This document shows positions 47,990 through 55,407 of a stretch of 64,000 nucleotides of DNA, piece after piece. The stretch's first letter is position 1. The number at the start of each line of letters is the position of its first letter. The translations under genes were made by a program, and so were the position numbers. The notes beneath the pieces were generated by a model, which saw only the letters and a program-made list of their open reading frames with translations, ran no database searches and was not told the origin of the DNA. The DNA is taken from the NCBI RefSeq assembly GCF_003865095.1, contig NZ_BHYK01000007.1, positions 1-64,000 of the forward strand, in the 5' to 3' direction. The DNA comes from Clostridium tagluense (GTDB taxonomy: Bacteria; Bacillota; Clostridia; Clostridiales; Clostridiaceae).

Positions 47990-48050
47990 TCTTAATTTAA
48001 GGTGTAAATGACCTTGAATTAAGGCTCTTTTTTTAAAAAAAGAGCCTTAT
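47990..48050 (+). terminator. Double hairpin terminator after glpF
   Basis: Two successive hairpins: CTTAATTTAAGGT / ACCTTGAATTAAG (47990-48022), then AAGGCTCTTTTTTT / AAAAAAAGAGCCTT (48021-48048). The second can act in both directions. The remaining 200 bp to the next gene show nothing else clear. Confidence 0.75.
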
Positions 48051-48258
48051 TAATGTTTGATGTAATAATTATTGGAGTGTGCGTATAAGATGTTCCATAG
48101 CAAGACAATTAAATTTAGAAAAACCTTAGATCACTAAGTTTGGAGGGAATTCAAAATTTCTTCTAGGAAAAAATAAGTAGAACATAGAATAAACAATGAA
48201 AAAAGGCAAATTTAGTGATATAATGTATTAAAAAATCATAGAAGAAAGGATGATAAAC

Positions 48259-48825
48259 ATGAGCGACAGAGATAAGGCAGAAGAACTTTTACTTAAACAT
48301 TTGAAGAATGATAAATTAATCATTCATTGTTATGCTGTTGAAGCTGTAATGGGTGCTTTAGCTGAAAAATTAGAACCTGAAAACAAAAGCGAGTGGGAAA
48401 TAACAGGTCTATTGCATGACTTAGATGAAACAACCATAGATTGGCTTAAAAATCCAGAACTACATGGCCCCACTGCAGTAGAGATATTAAAAGCAGAAGG
48501 TTTTGGTAATGAACGCATATACCATGCAATATGTGCACATAACCAGTTAAATGGAACAAAGATAGTAAGTAAAATGGATGCAGCAGCTTATGCTGGCGAC
48601 CCTATAACTGGATTTATTACAGCTATTGCGCTTGCCTATCCAGATAAAAAACTCTCAAATGTAAAAGTAAAATCTATAGTAAAAAGAATGAAGAACACAA
48701 GATTTGCTGCTGGTGCCAATAGAGAAGCCATGTATTCCATTGTGAATTTAGGAATTCCCTTCGAAGAATTTGCAGAACTTTCTTTAAATGCCATGTTGAA
48801 AATTTCTGATAAGCTTGGTTTGTAA
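48259..48825 (+). CDS. HD-domain phosphohydrolase-like protein
   Basis: 188 residues from MSDRDKAEELLLKHLKN. AAAGGATGATAAAC before ATG 48259 favours it over the ATG three codons earlier. HD superfamily metal ligands are visible: H in KLIIHCYAVEAVM (~22), HD in LLHDLDE (~53-54), H in NPELHGPTAV (~69) and H in AICAHNQ (~95). Members of this subfamily are usually annotated as HDIG-type hydrolases with unknown, perhaps nucleotide, substrate. Soluble. Monocistronic. Confidence 0.82.
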   Translation: MSDRDKAEELLLKHLKNDKLIIHCYAVEAVMGALAEKLEPENKSEWEITGLLHDLDETTIDWLKNPELHGPTAVEILKAEGFGNERIYHAICAHNQLNGTKIVSKMDAAAYAGDPITGFITAIALAYPDKKLSNVKVKSIVKRMKNTRFAAGANREAMYSIVNLGIPFEEFAELSLNAMLKISDKLGL

Positions 48826-48996
48826 GGTCATAAGGTAATTGAATAGGATAAAAAATCCGGTTAGGGTGTGAAAAGTACCACAACTGGTTTTTTTCATTTG
48901 TATTAAAAATAATTCAAAATTATATATATTAGAAAAGCATATTTTGTAATATATAATGGTGGTAAATATTAAAAATAAGAACAAGGAGAGATTTCT

Positions 48997-50502
48997 ATGC
49001 CTAAAATTGGAAATATTCTTCGGAAAAGATACATCGTGGCTCTTTCTATCATTGCATTTTTGGTTTTGCTTAGCCAGTTTGTCATACAGTTTAGCATACA
49101 GTTGAAATCAGGAGATTCTACGGTGATTAATATAGCTGGAAGGCAACGGATGATTAGCCAACGTATTAGTAAGTGTGCATTCGCATTTAACCAGGCTAAA
49201 GATGAAGCCGAAAGAACTCATTACCTAGACGAACTCAAGAATTCCGTGGCTTTATGGGAACGTTCTCAAAATGGTCTCTTATATGGAGATAAGGAATTAG
49301 GTCTTCCAGGTCGCAACAGTACTGACATTGTGTCACGTTTCTATAAGGTAGATTTCTTTTATCAGAAAATTTTAAAAGCTGCAAAAGACATAATGGTCCA
49401 AGGTGATAAAAACGAACTAGATATTACTTATAATTTGGGGGTAATAAAAGACAATGAGCAATCTTTTTTGCATCTCATGGACTCCATCGTTTTTCAGTAT
49501 AATGATGAAGCTAAAAACAAAATATCAGTTATTCGAACTACTGAAATCTTTCTTATGATCTTTACTTTTATGGTGCTGGTACTAGAAGTCAAATTTATTT
49601 TCTTGCCAGCAGAACGAAGCATTGACAATACCTTTAAGGAAATAAGTGAAAAACAAGACAATATTCAAAGGATTTTTGAGATTGCACCTACAGCATTGTT
49701 TTTAATGAGGTTGCCTGACCTTAAAGTATTGCAAATGAATTCTCTGGCCAAGCGGTTTACTAATAATTCTAGTGTGTACGACGACTCTGATTATCTCTTG
49801 AAATATTTTGAAAACAATCTAGAAAATCATGGCGACCTGGTAAGGAAAATAGTAGAGGGTGAAGCCTTTGCTCATGAGGAAGCTATGATTACTTCTGGGG
49901 ACTCCGTAAAAGCAGTGCTGGTTTCTGCCAACAACATTTATTATCATAACACGCAAGCTATGATCCTCAGTATGATGGATATTTCAAAGCAAAAACACTC
50001 AGAAGCAATCCTTAAAAAATATGCCACTATGGACGAATTAACAGGACTTTTAAATCGACGTTCTGGTAGAATCATCATGGATAATGCAGTTGAAAGATCT
50101 AAGATGGAAATGCGGAGTATTGCTGTTTCCTTTTGTGATATTGATTCACTTAAGTATGTTAATGATACTTATGGGCATGAAGAAGGTGACTGGTACATTA
50201 TTGCCGTTGGGGAAGCCATTAAGGCAAACCTGAGACAAGATGATTTTGCATTTAGATATGGTGGAGATGAAATAGTCATCATTTTCAATAATTGTGATGA
50301 GGACAAGTCCACAATGATTATTGAAAGAATTAATAATTCCATAGAACGAAAGCAAAATGAATTTGAGAAACCCTATAATATGGGTGTAAGCATTGGTACG
50401 GTAAATTTTTTCTCAAAGGAAAATACAACATCGGATGACTTGATTGCAAAAGCGGACAATATCATGTATGAAGAGAAGAAAAGAAAAAAGACACAAACAT
50501 AG
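48997..50502 (+). CDS. Membrane diguanylate cyclase with PilJ-type sensor and PAS domain
   Basis: 501 residues. TM1 (~13-33), a PilJ/type IV pili sensor (~40-180; STVINIAGRQRMISQRISK is the NIAGRQRMLSQR motif of nitrate-like sensors), TM2 (~183-205), a PAS segment (~220-340) and a C-terminal GGDEF domain (~345-500) with ATMDELTGLLNRRSG, NDTYGHEEGDW and active-site GGDEI at residues 422-426. It should make the second messenger c-di-GMP. An I-site RxxD (RQDD) lies just upstream of the active loop, allowing product inhibition. AAGGAGAG ribosome-binding site. Confidence 0.9.
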   Translation: MPKIGNILRKRYIVALSIIAFLVLLSQFVIQFSIQLKSGDSTVINIAGRQRMISQRISKCAFAFNQAKDEAERTHYLDELKNSVALWERSQNGLLYGDKELGLPGRNSTDIVSRFYKVDFFYQKILKAAKDIMVQGDKNELDITYNLGVIKDNEQSFLHLMDSIVFQYNDEAKNKISVIRTTEIFLMIFTFMVLVLEVKFIFLPAERSIDNTFKEISEKQDNIQRIFEIAPTALFLMRLPDLKVLQMNSLAKRFTNNSSVYDDSDYLLKYFENNLENHGDLVRKIVEGEAFAHEEAMITSGDSVKAVLVSANNIYYHNTQAMILSMMDISKQKHSEAILKKYATMDELTGLLNRRSGRIIMDNAVERSKMEMRSIAVSFCDIDSLKYVNDTYGHEEGDWYIIAVGEAIKANLRQDDFAFRYGGDEIVIIFNNCDEDKSTMIIERINNSIERKQNEFEKPYNMGVSIGTVNFFSKENTTSDDLIAKADNIMYEEKKRKKTQT

Positions 50503-50529
50503 TCTTAAATAAAATTGGAGATGGTAAAT

Positions 50530-51552
50530 ATGGCAAATGAACTTGCAAGAATAAAAGAAGAAATATGGAAAGGTTATAAATCTATACGCTTTTCGGCAGG
50601 GGGCTATGAAGCATTAATGATAATCGATGTTGGAGCTAATATCATAGAATTAAAGGACTCTATAAGAGGCTTAAGCTTGCTTAGAACTCCTGTGAACAAT
50701 TTGGATTTTGAAGTCTTTAAGGCAGCGCCTCAAGTTTATGGGTTGCCAGTATTATTTCCACCAAATAGAATAGAAGATGGAACCTTTAAAGTGGAAGATA
50801 AAACATATAAATTTCCAATAAATGAGACTAAACTTAATAATTATATTCATGGTTTTATTAAAAATGAAAAATGGAAAATATCTAGAAGTGAAATTATTCA
50901 GGGAGAAAAAGTTGAAATAGAGGCTGTTTTTGATTTTAACAAAGAACATGAATTTTATAAGTACTTCCCTCAAGAATTTCAGTTTAAATTAGTTTATAAT
51001 CTTTCAAGTAGTGGGTTAAGGCAAACAATAAGTATTATTAATTTAAGCAATGAGAAAATGCCAATGGGAATAGGATTTCACACAGCTTTTAACATACCTT
51101 TTCACCCAAAAAGTGTGGAGAAAGATTATAGACTAATAGCATCAATAGATAAGAGGTGGGAACAAGATGCGCGAAACTTACCTACAGGAAAAATTTTAGA
51201 GCTAACTGAAGATGAGAAGCAATATGTAAATAAGGGTATAAACCCACTAGATAAGGAACTAGAATCTCATTATATAATGAAAAATATAAATATAAATGGG
51301 AAAGAATTTCATGGAGCTATAATTGAGGATACTTCTAAAGGAATAAGACTAATTTATGAAATGGGTAATGATTACAAGCATATGGTTATCTGGAATGATT
51401 TGGGGGGCAGTAATTATGTTTGTGTAGAGCCTCAAACTTGTGCAATAAATGCTCCAAACATTAATTTAGAAGATAGCGTAACTGGATTTAAAACCTTACG
51501 CCCTAATGAGACCTGGAGAGAGGAATGCAGGATATATATAGAAGACTTATAA
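50530..51552 (+). CDS. Aldose 1-epimerase family protein
   Basis: 340 residues from MANELARIKEEIWKGYKS; TTGGAGATG 7 nt upstream decides this start. Beta-sandwich mutarotase fold: GANIIELKD near the N-terminus, GLPVLFPPNRIEDG (~75), YIHGFIKNEKW (~110; His is one of the sugar-contacting residues), GFHTAFNIPF (~185) with second His, and WNDLGGSNYVCVEPQTC (~300) with the catalytic Glu. It interconverts sugar anomers, but the exact sugar is not readable. It starts 27 bp after the diguanylate cyclase gene, possibly one transcript. Confidence 0.87.
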   Translation: MANELARIKEEIWKGYKSIRFSAGGYEALMIIDVGANIIELKDSIRGLSLLRTPVNNLDFEVFKAAPQVYGLPVLFPPNRIEDGTFKVEDKTYKFPINETKLNNYIHGFIKNEKWKISRSEIIQGEKVEIEAVFDFNKEHEFYKYFPQEFQFKLVYNLSSSGLRQTISIINLSNEKMPMGIGFHTAFNIPFHPKSVEKDYRLIASIDKRWEQDARNLPTGKILELTEDEKQYVNKGINPLDKELESHYIMKNININGKEFHGAIIEDTSKGIRLIYEMGNDYKHMVIWNDLGGSNYVCVEPQTCAINAPNINLEDSVTGFKTLRPNETWREECRIYIEDL

Positions 51553-51553
51553 G

Positions 51554-51600
51554 TTAAATTTAAAAATGCACAGATAATAACTGTGCATTTTTAAATTTAA
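51554..51600. terminator. Bidirectional intrinsic terminator
   Basis: Perfect 20-bp inverted repeat (51554-51573 with 51581-51600), between convergent genes ending at 51552 (+) and 51631 (-). Confidence 0.85.
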
Positions 51601-51630
51601 GCAAAATCATAGCAAAAGCTACTTTATATG

Positions 51631-53160
51631 CTAATTTGTCTCGATTTTTGATTGTTTTGCATTTGTACTTGCTTTTTTGCCTTTGTTTTTAGAGATTAAA
51701 CCTAAAACTTGCAAAGCGATTAATGGAGTTAAAGCCACCATGGCAATTATACCAAATCCATCAATTAATACGTTGGCTCCTTCAATGGAGTCAGCAGCGC
51801 CTTGTGCAAAAGCTAAAATGAAAGTGGCTGTCATTGGTCCAGAAGCAACACCTCCAGAGTCAAATGCTATTCCTACGAATAGCTTCGGTACAAAGTATGA
51901 CATAATAACTGAAATTGTGTATCCTGGTAAAAGGAAATGCCACAACTGAATTTCAGGTATAATTATTCTTAACATTGATAATGCTACTGCAAAGGCAACG
52001 CCTATAGAAAGAGTTAAAATTACTACATTCTTTTTTATATGTCCATGGGTTACAGCTTCTATCTGATCCGTGAGTACATGAACAGCTGGCTCGGCTAATA
52101 TTACTACTAATCCAAGTATAAACCCCACAAGGATAAGAATCCAATTACTATTTAAGGAAGCAACACTGTATCCTACTACCCTTCCAATCTCTATAAAACC
52201 AGCATTTACTCCTGTTAAAAATAAGACCAATCCAATATAAGAATATAAAAGACCTTTTAATATATTTGAAAATGATTTTTTTGAAAGCTTAAATGATATT
52301 TTATTGAATATAAAAAACAATAATAATAATGGAAGTAAAGTGAAAAAAACTTCAACTATCTTGGCTGGTAATATTTCAATAAATGGATTTATAATAGAGG
52401 TTGAGCCTAAAGCACTATTTGTTAGGGAACCAGTAACTTTATCAGATGTTGATATAATGCTCATAATAATAACGGATAAAATAGCACCTGTAGAGGCAAT
52501 GGCTACCAGTCCAAAACTATCTTCTTCAGAGGCTATTCCATCTTTTTTTAATGAAGATACGCCTAAGGCAAGAGCTAATATAAATGGAACGGTCATTGCG
52601 CCGGTAGTAGCACCTGAGGCATCGAATGATATTGCTAAAAACTCGGAAGAGGTGAATAAAGATAGTGCAAAAATAACCAAATATATTATAGTTAACATTT
52701 TATGTAATGATTTATTATAAACTATTCGTAATAAACCTACAGATAACATAATCGCAATTCCTATGGATACAATAACTAAAATTGAAAGTTTAGTTATTAC
52801 TCCTGATGTAACAGCACTAACTTGACCAGCAAGAATATGTAAATCAGGTTCAGCAATTGTAATAAAAAAACCTAGTATTAATCCAGAAATACACAAGACA
52901 ATTATTTTATTGGTTTTAGCAAGAGAATTGCCCATTAATGTACCAATAGGAGTAACTCCAATATCAACACCAAATAAAAATACAGATAATCCAAATACTA
53001 TAAAAATGGTACCTAATAGAAATCTAAGTATTAGATGTGTTTCAAGAGGAATGATTGTAAAATTCAATAATAATACTATTAAAGTAATAGGGAGTACAGA
53101 AAATAAAACTTCTTTAAATTTTTTAATAAGGATATTCAAATATACATCACGTCCATTCAT
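51631..53160 (-). CDS. DUF1538 membrane protein with internal duplication
   Basis: 509 residues, about 12-14 membrane helices, made of two similar halves. The halves repeat FGVDIGVTPIG / TGVNAGFIEIG, AEPDLHILAGQV / AEPAVHVLTDQI and FDASGATTGAMTVPFILALALG / FDSGGVASGPMTATFILAFAQG. The paired AEPxxHxL and FDxxGxxxGxMT motifs point to a transporter with inverted or tandem repeats; substrate unknown (DUF1538). The start at 53160 has no obvious ribosome-binding site, so it may be coupled to the XRE gene ending 12 bp upstream, or start slightly inside. A short basic/Asn tail ends the protein. Confidence 0.85.
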   Translation of the reverse strand: MNGRDVYLNILIKKFKEVLFSVLPITLIVLLLNFTIIPLETHLILRFLLGTIFIVFGLSVFLFGVDIGVTPIGTLMGNSLAKTNKIIVLCISGLILGFFITIAEPDLHILAGQVSAVTSGVITKLSILVIVSIGIAIMLSVGLLRIVYNKSLHKMLTIIYLVIFALSLFTSSEFLAISFDASGATTGAMTVPFILALALGVSSLKKDGIASEEDSFGLVAIASTGAILSVIIMSIISTSDKVTGSLTNSALGSTSIINPFIEILPAKIVEVFFTLLPLLLLFFIFNKISFKLSKKSFSNILKGLLYSYIGLVLFLTGVNAGFIEIGRVVGYSVASLNSNWILILVGFILGLVVILAEPAVHVLTDQIEAVTHGHIKKNVVILTLSIGVAFAVALSMLRIIIPEIQLWHFLLPGYTISVIMSYFVPKLFVGIAFDSGGVASGPMTATFILAFAQGAADSIEGANVLIDGFGIIAMVALTPLIALQVLGLISKNKGKKASTNAKQSKIETN

Positions 53161-53172
53161 AAAGTTTAAAAA

Positions 53173-53523
53173 CTAGAATTTAGATTGTTGCTTATTTCGT
53201 TTATTACGTAAAAATTCAATAAAATTATTTACTTCTGCTATCTCTTGGTCTGTTAAATCATCAATGCCAGAAAGACGTGTAGAAGTAGCGGAAGAAGGAG
53301 AGGCAATATCCATATAACCTGCAGCTCTCATAATATCTTCATAGGGTAAATCTAGAGCATTAGCTATGTATTTTAATACCAGTGGTGAGGGATTCTTTCT
53401 TTCTCCATTTTCAAGTCTATGTATCTCAGTATGACTTATGTTTGCCATTAAAGCTAGCTTACGACTAGATAAGTTTCTTGCAGTTCTATGCTCAAGAATA
53501 AATTTCCCAATATCGCTCAACAT
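53173..53523 (-). CDS. XRE-family HTH transcriptional regulator
   Basis: 116 residues. The N-terminal Cro/CI-type helix-turn-helix (~4-62: GKFILEHRTARNLSSRKLALMANISHTEIHRLENGERKNPS) is followed by a short linker and a C-terminal helical segment (DLTDQEIAEVNNFIEFLRNKR) likely for dimerisation. CGGAGGT ribosome-binding site 5 nt upstream on the minus strand. It heads a two-gene operon with the DUF1538 protein, which it may control. Inverted repeats CTTGTAACC / GGTTACAAG in its promoter are candidate self-operators. Confidence 0.88.
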   Translation of the reverse strand: MLSDIGKFILEHRTARNLSSRKLALMANISHTEIHRLENGERKNPSPLVLKYIANALDLPYEDIMRAAGYMDIASPSSATSTRLSGIDDLTDQEIAEVNNFIEFLRNKRNKQQSKF

Positions 53524-53551
53524 AATACCTCCGTTTATATAATATATATAT

Positions 53552-53616
53552 AGTATAACATTCTTGTAACCTTAAGGCAACAATACTATTAGAATTTGGT
53601 GCCAATAGGTTACAAG
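53552..53616 (-). promoter_or_regulatory. Promoter of the XRE-DUF1538 operon with candidate operators
   Basis: Minus strand TTGCCT (53575-53580), 17-bp spacer, TATACT (53552-53557). A 9-bp site CTTGTAACC (53563-53571, inside the spacer) recurs inverted as GGTTACAAG (53608-53616) upstream of -35. Such placement fits repression by the XRE protein. Confidence 0.55.
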
Positions 53617-53776
53617 TTATTCGGAAAAATTAATAAAGCATATATTTAATAAAAAAGTGCAAAGAAGGGTTATAGTGAATTGTTCAATAATATTAATGAA
53701 TATAGACTATAATAGGATTAAAGAATAACATAGGTTAAATTTAAAACCATACAATAAAGTGAAAGGATGATGAATT

Positions 53777-54253
53777 ATGGCTATAGGTAGTGTTCAAGAG
53801 TATTTTAAAAAATGGGGCAAAGATAAAGATATTTTAGAATTTGTAACATCAAGTGCTACGGTTGAACTTGCAGCCCAATCAATAGGTGTAGAACCTGCAA
53901 GAATTGCTAAGACTATTTGTTTTAAAAATGGAGAAGGAGCTATGCTAATAGTTACAGCAGGTGATACAAAAACAGATAATAGAAAATTTAAGGATGAATT
54001 TGGTTTTAAGGCAAAGATGTTAACCCCAGATGAAACCCTCCAATATACAGGACATGCAGTAGGTGGAGTTTGCCCCTTTGGTTTAGAAAATGATATACCT
54101 GTATTTTTAGACAAATCTCTTAAGCGATTTGTTTCTGTTTATCCAGCTTGTGGAAGTAGCAATTCAGCCATTAAGCTTACCTGCGAGGAACTGCATAAAT
54201 ATTCACAAAACAAGAAGTGGATAGATGTTGGTAAAGGTTGGGAAGATAAATAA
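53777..54253 (+). CDS. YbaK/ProX-domain aminoacyl-tRNA deacylase
   Basis: 158 residues of the YbaK/prolyl-tRNA synthetase editing-domain family, which hydrolyses mischarged tRNAs (for example Cys- or Ala-tRNA(Pro)). Marks: ARIAKTICFKNGEGAMLIVTAGDTKTDNRKFKDEFG (~38-72; Lys in AKTI is the conserved catalytic-pocket residue), GHAVGGVCPFGLENDIPVFLDKSLKRF (~93-118, GGVCPFG loop) and VYPACGSSNSAIKLT near the end. Soluble. AAAGGATG ribosome-binding site. Monocistronic. Exact tRNA specificity is not readable. Confidence 0.9.
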   Translation: MAIGSVQEYFKKWGKDKDILEFVTSSATVELAAQSIGVEPARIAKTICFKNGEGAMLIVTAGDTKTDNRKFKDEFGFKAKMLTPDETLQYTGHAVGGVCPFGLENDIPVFLDKSLKRFVSVYPACGSSNSAIKLTCEELHKYSQNKKWIDVGKGWEDK

Positions 54254-54369
54254 CATAAGTTCAGTCCTCTTATATTTAAGTGAAATATATGCTATAATGT
54301 AAGCTGTAGACATGTGTAAATAAACAATAACAGCAATAAGAGATAAAACTCTTTTGGATTCTTAATTGG

Positions 54370-54480
54370 AAAAATAAGGTTTCAGATTTATGTTCTGGGC
54401 CTTTTTACTTTTGGAGGGAATTATTAATAAACTTAGAAATTTTGTATAGATGGATAAAATAAACAGGAAACCTTATTTTT
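54370..54480 (+). promoter_or_regulatory. Leader with 14-bp long-range inverted repeat
   Basis: AAAAATAAGGTTTC (54370-54383) pairs perfectly with GAAACCTTATTTTT (54467-54480), 83 nt apart, in the leader of the 54517 gene. The second arm overlaps another hairpin GGAAACC / GGTTCC next to the ribosome-binding site. A TATAAT at about 54293-54298 may be the promoter. It could be a structured leader RNA of unknown ligand. Confidence 0.45.
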
Positions 54481-54516
54481 ATGGTTCCTTGCGTGTAAGG
54501 AAGAAGGGAAAGAAAA

Positions 54517-54819
54517 ATGATTAAGCTGGAAGAAATATATAAGCTTTGTGAATGCTGTGAAAAACAAGATAGAAAAACAGGAATTATGAAACTAATGGAG
54601 AAAGGTTATAGTGAGATTATCGCAACAAAATATTATAACATTTGGAAAAGACATTACATGGATTGTAGTAGTCAAGATTCAACGCTTTCTGGTATTTATA
54701 TAAAGACTAGTAAAGAAAAAAGACTTTTAGAAGAGTGCACATTTACGGAACGCCAAAGGTATCTCGAAGCATTAAGTAAAGAGCAACTTATACAAATAGC
54801 ACAGGCAATGCTTAAATAA
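54517..54819 (+). CDS. Hypothetical protein, 100 residues
   Basis: Starts MIKLEEIYKLCECCEKQDRKTG after GAAGGGAAAG. Helical and charged, with an early CECC cysteine cluster (11-14) and another Cys pair further on (DCSSQ, EECTF), so metal binding is possible. The GYSEIIATKYYNIWKRHYM segment (~31-49) looks like a DNA- or RNA-binding helix pair. The family is not recognised. Confidence 0.65.
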   Translation: MIKLEEIYKLCECCEKQDRKTGIMKLMEKGYSEIIATKYYNIWKRHYMDCSSQDSTLSGIYIKTSKEKRLLEECTFTERQRYLEALSKEQLIQIAQAMLK

Positions 54820-55130
54820 TATACAAAAACAATTATAAATATACATAAATAAAATTGGGTTATTATTATCGTAAATGGGATTATTCTGAGTATTCCAATT
54901 AGTAAAACTAAAGTTAATAGCAATTGGCAGTTAAGCTAGACATAGTAGTAATTGTGTGATATAGTGGAATAATTGGCACTCATTACCAAAGAGCGTTAAA
55001 AAATAAGTTAATATAACTATTAAAAGTCGCTTTTTTATGGAAGTGGCTTTTTTGATAGGCTATTAACACAAATATATCCATAAATTATATATATACCTAA
55101 AAATGGATAAGAGATAAGGGGTGAAACTAA
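54820..55130. other. Intergenic stretch without a recognised feature
   Basis: 311 bp of AT-rich DNA. It includes a hairpin-like GTCGCTTTTTTATGGAAGTGGC with T-run near 55026-55052 that may end the preceding transcript. No ORF with a ribosome-binding site. Confidence 0.4.
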
Positions 55131-55238
55131 ATGGGAGATAAAAATCCGAACAAGTTGAAAAAAAAGAAGAAGGTAGTTGAAAAAAGTACTGTAGAGCTTT
55201 CCACAGTGACGGTAAAAGCAAGAAAACCTAAAAAATAA
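55131..55238 (+). CDS. Small Lys-rich protein, 35 residues
   Basis: ATG 55131 with AAGGGGTG 8 nt upstream; product MGDKNPNKLKKKKKVVEKS... ending VTVKARKPKK. Very basic, with a Lys5 run and no hydrophobic segment. The clear ribosome-binding site and the terminator straight after the stop make it a convincing small gene. Similar tiny lysine-rich proteins are common in Firmicutes; function unknown. Confidence 0.65.
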   Translation: MGDKNPNKLKKKKKVVEKSTVELSTVTVKARKPKK

Positions 55239-55276
55239 CAATAAAAAGCATTTACTTAGGTAAGTGCTTTTTATTG
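55239..55276 (+). terminator. Terminator after the Lys-rich protein gene
   Basis: CAATAAAAAGCA-TTAC / GTAA-TGCTTTTTATTG stem directly after the stop codon, with T5 inside the right arm. Confidence 0.75.
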
Positions 55277-55407
55277 TTGTTTTTACATGAAACTACTAAA
55301 TATTGGGTGTCCAGGTTAAGGAGTAGCGGTGATAGCATCTAGCATTAATAGATTAGTTAGTGATATAATAATAGTATAAATATTCTAACTAAAGGGAGGG
55401 TTATTTT

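Noticed and set aside
52304-52720. 138-codon plus-strand frame antisense to the DUF1538 gene
   Set aside because: Lies wholly inside a strongly supported minus-strand membrane protein gene, has no ribosome-binding site and gives a composition typical of antisense frames.
55277-55407. Looked for CIRCE or CtsR operators before clpB
   Set aside because: No TTAGCACTC/GAGTGCTAA pair and no GGTCAAA repeats seen. A TATAAT at 55364 has no good -35 at normal spacing, so no promoter is claimed.
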